Below, piece after piece: positions 53,301 through 64,000 of a stretch of DNA of 64,000 bases. This stretch comes from Chrysomallon squamiferum (lineage: Eukaryota > Mollusca > Gastropoda > Neomphalida > Peltospiridae). Location: the NCBI GenBank assembly GCA_012295275.1, contig CM022670.1, forward strand, positions 37,046,189-37,110,188, written 5' to 3'. Numbering within the stretch: the stretch's first letter is position 1; each line of letters begins with the position of its first letter. The position numbers and the translations under genes are program-made. Under the pieces are notes generated by a model. That model saw only the letters and a program-made list of their open reading frames with translations. It made no database searches and was not told the DNA's origin.

Positions 53301-53526
53301 TTTTATTTTTATAAAGGTTTTATTTATAAAATCTCTTTTTGTATGAGATGAAATAGGAATTGTAAGAGTCCTTGACATTATTATTTTTATATTTATCATT
53401 ATTTTACGATTTTTCTTTAAACTTTCAGGATGAAAATAGAATTAAAGAAATTGGAGTAGTCATTGCAGATTTGGAGAAACAAAGAGATGAAGTACGTACT
53501 GGTGTTTAAGTTTCCTAATAATTGTT

Positions 53527-53560
<34 letters not shown>

Positions 53561-53852
53561 CAAAAATTGTATAAGTAACTAATAACAAAACATAAAATTG
53601 TTATTCTCTTATTATGATTATTGTTAAAAACTATTAGCATGTTCCTGTTCATATGTTCTTAATCAGAATTTAAACATATACAGAGACACATTTTTATATA
53701 CATAATAACATCATATTAAATGCAAAACATCCATAAAAATTAAAAAGATGTGTACCCACACCCACAAATATATATATTATATTATATATAATAATAATAA
53801 TAATATATTAGATGCAGAACATCTGTAAAGTTTTCAAATATATATACATAGA

Positions 53853-53912
<60 letters not shown>

Positions 53913-56900
53913 TATCTATTTCTATCTATCTGTCTATCTATCTAACTATATATATCTATGTATATATTTAATCTTTTATACATTTTTTATGGATGTTTTG
54001 CATTTATGTGATGTTATTTTATTTTTCTTCTGATGAAAAGAAGGTTGTTAACTGCGTTGTTGTTTCAGGAATCGGGAAGTGTGATGACAAAACTGGAATC
54101 TGACCTGGCTGACAAGAAGACGTTGGACGCCAAAGCTCAGAGTGCCATTGACGGCAAGAAAGAGAGTCTGAAGACAGAAGAGAAGAAACACAAAGAACTC
54201 ACCAAGAACTGTGAGGAGGTATGATAACTAAGAATGTTACTAATAACATCATGACTGTTACAGATAGAGTTTATTCCTTTGGTGGTACACACAAATGAAA
54301 ATAACTATATTTGTTTTTATGTAATACAGTTTTTCATTTTTCTTTTAACACTGAAATAAGAAAGTTGCAGTGAGATAGACATTTTACTTTTATTCATGAT
54401 ATCACTGATTACAAAACTGTGTAGATTAATTTTTAAATGCAACAGTGTCAAAATTTTCCAGGATGACATCAAAGTTTTTATTTATAATTTGACTGTCTGT
54501 CTATTTTTATATTATTTTTTATTGGGTTGAAAGAAAAATCCGTAGCATCTGAGTACATCATTTCATTTCACTTGTGATTGAAATATTCAGAAAGAAGTGG
54601 CTGAATAAATCTGTGCACAAATACCTAAATACTCTCTTTGAATTTCACTCATAAAATGCTAAGCAGTTTTGTTCCAACCCAACCCAATACTATTTAAACG
54701 TACTGACATCTGGAATAATGGTGTTCTGTTTAAGAACAAGAAAATGGTTAACACACGGGAGAAGGACATGGAGAAGGTGAACAAGGAACTGGAGATGTTG
54801 CGACAGCAGAGTGAGATGGATCAAGAAGCCTGTCAAGCAGCTCAGAAACATTTCCACGCTGTCAGCGCTGGTCTCTCCAGTAATGCTGATGGTGAAGATG
54901 CTACACTCAATGACCAGCTTATTAGTACGTATAATACCGAACTTAAAAACATTTTGCACAAAAGTGTGCAATTTTATGAAAAAGTACATTATGCATTACT
55001 TCCCTAGCAACAAATAATATTTGACATGGAAACACATGTCGGGAATGCAATGGAATGGTCACTGTCCATCAATGCCAACTTTTCCGGTTTATGACTTTGG
55101 CAGACCACGCCTTCCCTAGATATGTGTTGCTGTGGCAACATTGCATAATTCTCTTTTTGCATATGCACCTAGAGACTGTTTCATATACAGCTGATCTGAA
55201 AAAAGGGCTTGAATTGATATGATTTCTTTCTTTTTGGGATTGAAGGCCATAATTTACGCATGCCCAGAGATGTTAATTGAAGACTGTGTATATTAATTAT
55301 TGCATCAGGTTGTATAAAAATAAAAAGCTTTTTGGGACAAAAAAAGTAGTGAATTACTTCAGCCAGTGTTTAAATTAAAATCAAATTTGTAGACTTAAAG
55401 CTCAAATATTATTTATAATACTAAATGTAATTTTTAATATTTTTTCTTCAGCTGCCAAGGATGAAATCAGTAATGCCGAAACTGAAATAAAACAGTCACA
55501 GATGCGGTGAGTTTTTGTTTTGAAGAGATTATGATTATCTTTCATTTTTTGTGGGATTATTGCACACACATCTTTTTAATAACCTATGATATAAAAGCTT
55601 GACCCCTTTTTGTTTGTTTTAAATTATATTCCTGCAGACATTATTTGTTTGTTGTTTAGACAAAAGAAACTTCTGGCATTGTTACGGTTTTATGTGATGT
55701 AAAGTAATGATTAGTACTTTACTTTGTTTACAAAATGATTATCTTTTATTGCACACTTATAATTTATATTAAATTTTAATTTTATACATTATTTATTATG
55801 ATTTATATTACAAACAGAAAAGAATTTAACTACAGTTCATGAAGTAGTTTATTTGGGAATTATTTTACTTATTTTTTAACAGTTTGAAAAATGCTGAGAA
55901 GGAGATAAAGAAGAAGCAGTCAGATTTAAAAAAGACTGAACAAGACTACAAGAAAGACCAGTCAGTTTATGAAACACTGATGAAAAGTGTGAAAAAAATT
56001 GAGGTACATTAATTATTGTATTTTAATATGTGTTTAAAATTTCAAATAATTTAAGTTTTATTTTAAATGCTTACATACTCAATAATACCTATACAAAACA
56101 CATATTCTGTTACAAACAAGATACACCCAACTCAAAACCCAACTCGATTCTTATTTCCAAAAATTAATTAGTTTGTTGCCTACTTCGTAACATTTTTGAT
56201 TCCTCAGTTATATAAATACATATTGTTCACTGGTATTTAAGTCTTAGAATTAAAATATTTTTTAAAAATATTAAGGCTGAGCTGAAAAATCTTGGATATG
56301 AGGAAGGCAAAGATGAGAAACTTGTTGCAGAGAAAAGGAGTCTGAGTCAGAGTGTGCACAGTCTGCAGGAAAAACTTGAAATGCTGGAAGCCAGGTTTGA
56401 AACTTTATTCATTCTTAGACTTGCAGTACACTGTTACTGCTTTATTTCTCAAATTCCAAAATACAAACAAGTTGTCTGAGACATTCAGTAACCAGAAATG
56501 GATTTAAAAGAACAAATGGATACAGATAACTGCACGTATTTATCTTAATCAGAATGACACACTGAATAAATAGGAATTCTTATCTGTGTTTACTGTGCTG
56601 TTTTAATAATGAGTGATTTATTATTAGAGATTTAAGACTTAATTTAAAAAAAAAAAAAAAAAAGACATTTAATCACTTAATTAAGAGTCAGATTTAAATT
56701 TTTACCTGTAAATTTTTATGTTATTATTTTATTTTATTTACGTCTACAACTTCACTAACTTTCTAACCAAGCATGACATTAAGGAGGGGATAAATTAAAA
56801 AAAAAAAAAAAAACCCTCACAACTTGTTCCTGAATGTAAATATTTAAAAATTTAATAATACATTTACATAGGTTTCCTCAGCTCAACTTCCAGTACAAAG

Positions 56901-59900
56901 ATCCTGAGAAGAACTTTGATCGCAGTAAGGTTCACGGTCTTGTTTGCAAACTGATAAAAGTGAAAGATGTGAAGACTGCGACTGCATTAGAGATAGCTGC
57001 CGGAAGCAAAGTAAATTTTTACAGTCTCCTGTATTCATAATTATGTAATTGTTACACATATAGGAGGCTTTTGAAGTTTACATTTTCAAGTAATAGTAAT
57101 CATTTAAGCCTGATCATAATATTTCATTATTTCATTGCAAATTACAATGAAATTTAAAAACTGAATTTAAATAATTAAACAGAATTAAATAATATCGATT
57201 TTGTGAAGGAAGATCTGTTAAATTATGAATTTCCACTATGCTTAATATTTATTCACTTTTACAGTCTGAAATGTTGCTAAAATTCCAAATTGTTTTTCCA
57301 GCTTTACAATGTAGTGGTTGACACAGAAGTTACAGGGAAAAAACTGTTACAAAAAGGAGAACTGAAAAGACGCTACACAATTATTCCACTTAACAAAATT
57401 TCTGCTAGAAGTATTGATGCATCCACTGTGAAAAGAGCAGAATCATTGGTTTGTACCTTTACTGACAATATCAAAAAATATTATTAAAAAGTTATTTAAC
57501 TGATTGTTAGATTTTTTAATGTTGACTTTCTCAGTTTAAAATATATTTTTCTTATTATTTTTTTTCTTTTGGTTTTTTCTTTTTAGAATGTTAATTTAAA
57601 TTTTTTTATTATTAAAATTATTTTGTTTTCCTGGTTTACATCAACTGTTCTGCAATAATGAAATCGTTTATTTTATATCTTAAAATTATGCTGTGTGTCA
57701 CTGTTAAATATGTATTTAAGTTACTAACATATACCAGTATTGTTCTGGTAAAGTCAGAACTTGTTTATGCAGCTGGAATTCTCGAACAGCTCTGTCATGT
57801 AAGAATTAATACATTTTCTCTGTATATCTAAGGTTGGAGCAAATAATGTGAATACTGCACTGTCTCTGATTGGTTATGAGAAGGATTTGAAGACTGCCAT
57901 GGAATTTGTTTTTGGATCAAGTTTTATCTGTGCTGACATGAATGCAGCTAAGAAGGTGACCTATGATGACAAGGTGATGAAGAAATCTGTTACACTGGAT
58001 GGAGAATCATTTGATCCAGCTGGGACATTATCAGGAGGTAGATTCAGCAAATATTTTTTATCATGTGTTAAATATAAATACAGTGAAGATCAAACACATT
58101 TAAAAAGTTATTTATATTGCCTCTATTCATTATTTATATATCTGATCTTTAGCATGTGAATGTTTTTTAAAGACAGCTGAAACTGTTTTATTTTTATTAT
58201 CTTGAGACAAAAATCTGTTAATCCATGTTAACTGAACTAATAATTGTTTTTTTAAATATTTATTAAACCATAACAAAATAATAAAATAAATTAATCACAA
58301 AAAGGGAACATTTTAATTTTTATTTTGAAATATATAGATTGCATGATTACAAAGTTTTAAGTTTATTTTGAGTTTATGTTATTTTTATCACCAGGTGCTC
58401 GGGCTCAGACTGGTTCTATTCTGGAAAAGTTACAGGAGCTTAAAGATGTTCAAGATGAACTTCATATAAAAACTCAGAAACTGAGACAAGTGGAACAACA
58501 ACTGGAAAACATCAAAAAAATGTCTGAAAAGTTAGTTGAAAACAAGAATCACCCTCTGAAAAATATATTCAAAATGTAGAATTTCTCTTTGATTTTAAAA
58601 TTTTATAGAAAAATTGTATAGAATGCTGATTTTTGTTTACTCTCAGCTATTAGTTCATCATTTCCATGGCAGTAATAAATGGCAATTTCCACTGTTTTAA
58701 CTAGTAATCAGTAATATCAGATAAAACTGCTATTCTTTTAAATTTTGACAACAATATTTTTGCCATGAAATACATTCAAGATTGTTTCTAATATATGTAA
58801 AACTTCCAAACTTTTGATATTAAAATTTATAGAGGTGTTATTTGTTTCTCAGATACACTCAGCTGAAGCAGCAGTATGAACTGAAGTGTCACGAAGCAGA
58901 GCTGGTGAAGGCCAGGCTTGAGCAGAGCAGTCACCACCAACAACTGGAGGAAATTAATACCTTACAGAAACTGATTGGTCAGTCATAGATAATATATAAC
59001 AATAGCAGTAGAAACAACAAACAGGATTGGTCAGGTGTAGAAATTACATAACAGTAGCAATACAAACAACAAACAGGATTGGTCAGGTGTAGAAATTACA
59101 TAACAGTAGCAATACAAACAACAAACAGGATTGGTCAGTCATAGACATTACATAACAGTAGCAATACAAACAACAAACAGGATTGGTCAGTCATAGATAT
59201 TATATAACAGTAGCAATACAAACAACAAACAGGATTGGTCAGTCGTAGAAATTACATAACAATAGCAGTAGAAACAACAAACATGATTGGTCAGTTATAG
59301 AAATTATATATCAGTAGCAGTACAAGCAACAAACAGGATTGGTCAGTCATAAAGTTATACATAACAGGAGCAGTACAAACAACAAACAGGATAATTTAAA
59401 GATATTTACTGACTTAATTTACTTAAATGTTTTAGTGATCTTTTCAAAAAAAAAAGAAAAAAAAAGAACGTTAAAGATAATTTAAAGATACTTATTTGCT
59501 TAATTTATTTAAATTTCTTACTGACCTTTCCAACAAAAAGGAGAAGAAATGAAAAAGAAAATTAAAAAATTTACTTCACATTGCAGAGCAGTTGAAAGAA
59601 TATTGATAATGTAAAAGTATGGTCATTAATATCAAAAATCTTATTTTATTATCAGAGGAGCAAAAAGAAATATTCAAAAAGGCAGAAGAGATCCAAAAGA
59701 CTTCAGCTAAAAAAGTCAGAGATCTTGAAGACAAAATAAAAAATGCCAAATCTGTCAGAGAGAATGAGCTGAAAGAGGCTGAAAACAAACTGAATAAAAT
59801 AAAGAAGAAGTTGGAAGATTCCAGTAAGAAGACCAAAGAGAAACTACAGGTATTTAAATAGAAGAATAAAAGTACATTCTGTGAAGTGCTAATAATCTTA

Positions 59901-62900
59901 GGTATGAATGATTTCAAATTTTTATTTTTATATTTTTATCAAACTGTAAACAGCCAGTGAAATGTTTTCTGGACAGAACAATGAGTGCAATCCATTTTGT
60001 CACTTTTTAATTTTTATTTTTTATATAAATAGCATTTGAGTTAAAAACTAGTGTAAAACTACTACATCCAAATAGTTATTCAGAATTTTTTTTATGATTT
60101 TTAACTGTTTTTGCAGTTATTTTGAAACAGTTTTTGTTATTGAAATTAAAATCCAAAATGATGTATATTGTAGTTTTTGTTTTTCTGTTTTATTTAAAAA
60201 TCAGGAAGTTGACAGTATCAAGCTGGAGATTGAGGAACTGAAAAAGGAAATAGTTAGTTATGAAGAACAGCTCAGTGGTGTCAGCCAGTCTATTGAGAAT
60301 TATGAGAAACAGCTGAAAGACCTTGAAGAAAACACTAAAGAAACAAAGGTATTGTTTGAACATTCAGCTTGTTCATTTTCAAGACATCTTATTCTAGTTT
60401 TTGCAGATCTAATTATTTTGCAAGCTACAGATTAAACCTGGGATTGGTGATAGTCCACTTTTCCACTAAAAAACTTGAGTAAAGAACCAAATTATTATTA
60501 ACAGATACAAATTAATATATTTCTTAATTTGATTTTCTGGTAATACAGTTATTCCAGAAGCAGGATAAATGATCAGGCATCTGTATTATCCATGAATAAA
60601 TAAACATTGGATTGATGTTGTTAAACAGCAGTCATTTCTTTTTCTTGTTTGTAGTCAGTAAACTTCTCACTGATAAAGTAAGAGTAGTGGGCTGTGTCTA
60701 GTTCAGGGGTAAAATAGATTTTATAATAGTGTTTTGTTTTTGTTTAACTGTACAGGCAGCTGTCAAAGCTGCTCAGGCAGAAGTGAACAAACAGAAAGAT
60801 TTGCTGAAATCAAGGAACAAAGACATCAACGAGAAGGTCATGGAGCAGAGAGAACTCCAGAAAGAAGGAAACAAGAATGAACTTCTCATCAAGGAACTGG
60901 AACACAAGATTGCAAAACACCAAAAAGATGCCAAGGATGCAGTGAAAATGGTTTGCTTAATGCATTAGTTTTGTTTGCGTAAATGTATGATGCAAATCCA
61001 AAACATTAAACAAAATATTTATATATTAAAAAAAAAAAAAGTGACTGTAAAAATGTGGTTTTGTTTGTATGGACAGAAGTAGATAGATGCAGAAACATTT
61101 AATTGTGGACTTGAATTTTGATCTTTGTTTTATTGTATGATTTATAATTAAAAAAGTTGTATTTGTATTTGTATTTATTTTTTTGTAGGTTGAAATGATG
61201 TTGCAGAAAAATGACTGGATTGCTGATGAGAAAAAGTATTTTGGTCAGCCTAACACAGCCTACGATTTCCAGGCGAACAACCCAAAGGAGGCTGAGCGAC
61301 GCATACATAAACTGCAAGAAACAAAAGAGAAACTTTCCAAGAATGTAAACATGAGAGCCATGAATATGCTGGGGAAGGCAGAGGAACAGGTAACTGGGAA
61401 ATTGTTTTTATTTTCAAAAAGAACAAAAATAAAATGAATTAAAAAAAAAAAAAAATACAGTACAGTTATTATCGTAAAGCTTCGTTATGTTAGATTTCAG
61501 TATATAAGATAAAAACAAGTTCATTATGAGAACAAACAGGACTAATTTCATGTTGGTCAAGGCCATTAATAGTTACATACTTTTCTGTTTAAGTGCTTTA
61601 ATCAGTGATGTTAGGTGATGGTGCACATGTGTTTTCTCTCAATTGTAACAACAACTACATTTGATTGACACCAAAAAATTATTAATAAAACTTCGTTTAC
61701 TTATTGCAGTGGTTCTCAACTTTTGGTGGCCATTTTGTACCTCAACCGCTCAAAGATTTTGATGCCCCATTTGGCATAAAATCCAAACCAAGTTCTGAAA
61801 AATATATAAAATAGAATGTAAATACTTCAAATAAACAGAGAAACTTATGTAAATACTTCCTTAATGTGACTTTTATGATTATTCATTTTATTTTGCATAG
61901 CATTTTTTTGGGGGGGGGGCCTTTGGCATTAATGGGTTCTGGGGAATTTCTTATTATATTCAAATTGACTGAAATAGTTGAAGCTATTTTGGTTTATGCG
62001 GGAGCCAATGTAGACAGTTTCTCAGATATTAAAACAGTTCTTTAATTTTGTCCTTGCAGTATGCTGACTTGATGAAGAAAAGAAAAACTGTTCTGCATGA
62101 TAAAAACAAGATTGCTTCTGTCATTGAGGAGTTGGATAAAAAGAAAAATGAAGCCCTGAAAAAGGCTTGGCTACAAGTAAACAAGGTACATTTGAATGAT
62201 GTTGTGATATTTTTTTATCATTGTTTGCAATGATTTTCAAGGAAAATGTTTGAAATTAGTTTTAATCCATATATGAACTCGTGTATCTTTAGACTATTAA
62301 TTTTTTTTTTTTTTTTAGTAATCTGATTCAGGTAAAATCAACTTTCTGAGATCTGTGACTTTCATTTTGTGTGTTTTGTAATCTGTATCATGAACAGAGA
62401 TACACAGTAGTTTGAAATTTTTTTAAAGTAGGTAAATGTTCAATAAACTGACACAATTTAGTTAAACCTATAGGACCTAATAATGTGCATTTGTCTGTTT
62501 ACAGATTTCCACATTTATTTCAGGGAGAAAATTTTATTTGTTAAAAGGCTTTACTATTTTAAAAATTCTTAATAACATTAATGTTAGAGATACTTATTAC
62601 AGAACTCTCGAAAACATTTTTGTTTTCTATTTTATAATTTTCAAACAAGTTTTAATATATTAATATCTGAACTTTATCTGTTTTTAAAATCATAATTAAT
62701 TAATTAGTGTTAATTATTGCATTCGGATACTGATCCTGTTTATATTTCAGGACTTTGGTTCCATATTTTCTACTCTGTTACCTGGAACCAGTGCTAAACT
62801 CTCCCCACCTGAGGGCCTGTCTGTTCTGGAAGGGTTGGAGGTCAAAGTGGCTTTTGGGGGTGTGTGGAAGGAAACACTCAGTGAACTCAGTGGAGGTCAA

Positions 62901-63945
62901 AGGTAAAAATTGTTGATTAACTCAGTGGCTTTATGGCAGAATACTTGTTGTTTTGTGATGATTTTTTATATTTGATTCGATTCAATTATTTTATCGATAT
63001 TAACAGCAGTTTCTTCAAAATATTTGAAATTTTATTTTAAACAAAGTGAAGATAACACCTTAGACTTTATTTTAATAATTTTTCCTTTTTTTTTTTCCCA
63101 ACTTTTTCCATTTTATTCTCAAAAAAAAAATACCCCAAAAACAACATTTAATACAATGATCATCTTACATGAACTTCAAAATGTGAAAATGTTTCTTGGA
63201 CTTATTATTCTTCTATCACTGATATGCTTTAATTTTGCTTTATAATTATTATTTCCAGGTCTCTCGTGGCATTGTCTCTTATCCTGGCCATGCTGCTCTT
63301 TAATCCAGCCCCGATATACATTCTGGACGAAGTGGACGCAGCCCTTGACCTCTCGCACACCCAGAACATTGGTCAGATGATTAAATCTCACTTCAAACAC
63401 TCTCAGGTATGCAGCTTTTTGGGGTAACGTAGGAAATTTATTCTTCAAAAAAATATTTATTTATTATTATTTTTACTATTATTTCTTAATGTGAACTGAA
63501 AGTTTTGGGTTAAAGGAATTTTCTTGAATTCTATATAGAATACTGGTTTATAACACTTTTTAACAAAAGAAGGAAAAAAAAAACGGTTATTGTTTCCTCA
63601 GAAAGAAAGAAATGAAGTAGACAAAGCTGGCGTACAGGCAACACAGTATATAAGATTGCTTACAAAGCCAGCCATAATATGAATCATTTCTAATGAAGAA
63701 TTTATTATGAAACAGTTTTAACATAACAACTTTTGGCATTTCAGTTCATTGTGGTGTCACTGAAGGATGGCATGTTTTCCAATGCCAATGTCTTGTTCAA
63801 GACAAAGTTTGTTGATGGTGTTTCCATGGTAACGAGACATGTTCAGCATAGTTCCTCGCGAAGTGTGTTGTCATCAGACAAAGAGAATGAAAGAACGGCT
63901 AAAAAGAAAATTTCTAACAAACGACTGCGCCCAGCAATAAACTGA
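50399..63945 (+). CDS. SMC2: Structural maintenance of chromosomes protein 2 (SMC2), condensin subunit, 25 exons
   Basis: ATPase core subunit of condensin, paired with SMC4, acting in mitotic chromosome compaction. Exons: 50399-50566, 50919-51068, 51566-51727, 52067-52177, 52537-52674, 53048-53125, 53429-53491, 54069-54218, 54735-54924, 55452-55506, 55883-56003, 56276-56394, 56872-57010, 57302-57448, 57833-58037, 58395-58530, 58853-58977, 59656-59849, 60205-60348, 60756-60950, 61189-61389, 62060-62185, 62751-62902, 63259-63406, 63745-63945; 1205 aa against 1197 in human. Walker A GLNGSGKS is at residues 32-39. Two long coiled coils flank the hinge (about 505-680, with [13 protein letters not shown] and [14 protein letters not shown]). 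The ABC signature LSGGQ is at 1085-1089 and Walker [11 protein letters not shown] near 1111. The [16 protein letters not shown] and [10 protein letters not shown] blocks are SMC2-specific. All motifs are intact. The Lys/Arg-rich tail after residue 1170 is variable in the family. The start [14 protein letters not shown] matches the usual N-terminus. Confidence 0.97.
53529..53560 (+). repeat. Poly(T) run
   Basis: More than 30 T residues in the same SMC2 intron, 40 nt after the donor. Confidence 0.9.
53858..53909 (+). repeat. (CA)n microsatellite
   Basis: CA tract of about 52 bp in SMC2 intron 53492-54068, followed by ATCT-type units. Confidence 0.95.
55126..55139. promoter_or_regulatory. Near-palindromic RFX X-box-like motif in an SMC2 intron
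   Basis: GTTGCTGTGGCAAC differs at one position from the ideal X-box (GTNRCC-N2-RGYAAC). It sits in a less AT-rich part of intron 54925-55451. Function is unproven. Confidence 0.3.
58973..59396 (+). repeat. Minisatellite, 8 units of 52 bp, overlapping a splice donor
   Basis: GATTGGTCAG occurs at 58973, 59025, 59077, 59129, 59181, 59233, 59285 and 59337, an exact 52-bp spacing, with a degenerate ninth start at 59390. Units differ by few substitutions. The first unit begins inside SMC2 exon 17 (ends 58977), so the real donor GATTG|GTCAGT is the template for seven intronic copies. Confidence 0.95.
61707..61726 (+). mobile_element. Possible hAT-type transposon terminus
   Basis: CAGTGGTTCTCAACTTTTGG is very like the terminal inverted repeat of hAT (Charlie-type) elements. 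It is in SMC2 intron 61390-62059. The sequence that follows (to about 62000) differs from neighbouring intron by being less AT-rich, including a G10 run near 61909-61919. No matching right end or 8-bp duplication was identified, so this may be a decayed, one-ended copy. Confidence 0.35.
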
Positions 63946-64000
63946 TGTTATTGCCGGGAATTTCTCACTCCATTTTCAAACTCGTCATTTAATTAGAAGT
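63946..64000 (+). other. Start of SMC2 3' UTR
   Basis: Fifty-five bases after the stop codon; no polyadenylation signal before the window ends. Confidence 0.7.

Noticed and set aside
54690-54989. Minus-strand ORF opposite SMC2 exon 9
   Set aside because: Shadow of a coiled-coil exon.
58973-59396. Regular 52-bp repeats considered as a CRISPR array
   Set aside because: Whole units repeat, with no unique spacers, and the host is an animal genome; this is a minisatellite.
59576-59917. Minus-strand Phe/Ser/Leu-rich ORF opposite SMC2 exon 18
   Set aside because: Complement of Lys/Glu-rich coiled-coil coding sequence.
1-64000. tRNA, rRNA or other structured RNA genes
   Set aside because: I looked for tRNA box A/B patterns and rRNA segments on both strands by eye and found none I could support; a covariance-model search would be decisive.

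Overview
This is a 64 kb piece of an intron-rich, AT-rich animal genome. Seven multi-exon or single-exon protein genes and one DNA-transposon locus are readable. The bifunctional PAICS, the doublecortin-kinase fusion, the SOCS-box gene and the many microsatellites (CT, CA, AAT, ACT) all point to an invertebrate metazoan. A lophotrochozoan such as a mollusc fits best, but that placement is inference. Exon models were built by hand from GT-AG boundaries, and the reading phase closes across every junction unless stated.

Layout: doublecortin-like kinase DCLK (+, 575-9095, 15 coding exons); PAICS (-, 11731-15984, 8 coding exons); XPNPEP3 mitochondrial-type Xaa-Pro aminopeptidase (-, 17984-21516, 6 coding exons, with a GC-AG intron and an apparent 1-nt frameshift in the last exon); a nested Tigger/pogo locus (about 22490-25456); PAN3 deadenylase subunit (-, 30636-40492, 18 coding exons); a SOCS-box protein gene (+, 43989-44870, one coding exon); DPH2 diphthamide synthesis subunit (-, 45650-49028, 6 coding exons); SMC2 condensin subunit (+, 50399-63945, 25 exons, essentially complete). 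DCLK/PAICS and SOCS-box/DPH2 are convergent pairs. PAN3/SOCS-box and DPH2/SMC2 are divergent pairs, and the DPH2/SMC2 interval carries E2F-like and NRF1-like motifs about 80-110 bp before the SMC2 start.

The genes are mostly unrelated housekeeping genes (purine synthesis, mRNA deadenylation, eEF2 modification, chromosome condensation) plus two signalling-type genes, so no operon-like cooperation is implied. The most notable structures are: (1) a Tigger element with an intact transposase ORF, terminal inverted repeats and a TA duplication, inserted into the decayed transposase gene of an older Tigger, whose reading frame resumes right after the insertion; (2) an Asp-to-Glu change at the third catalytic position of the intact transposase, while the decayed host copy still has Asp; (3) a 52-bp minisatellite in SMC2 whose first unit contains the real exon-17 splice donor; (4) the XPNPEP3 frameshift that separates the last metal ligand from the rest of the active site. 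I found no clearly new multi-gene system.
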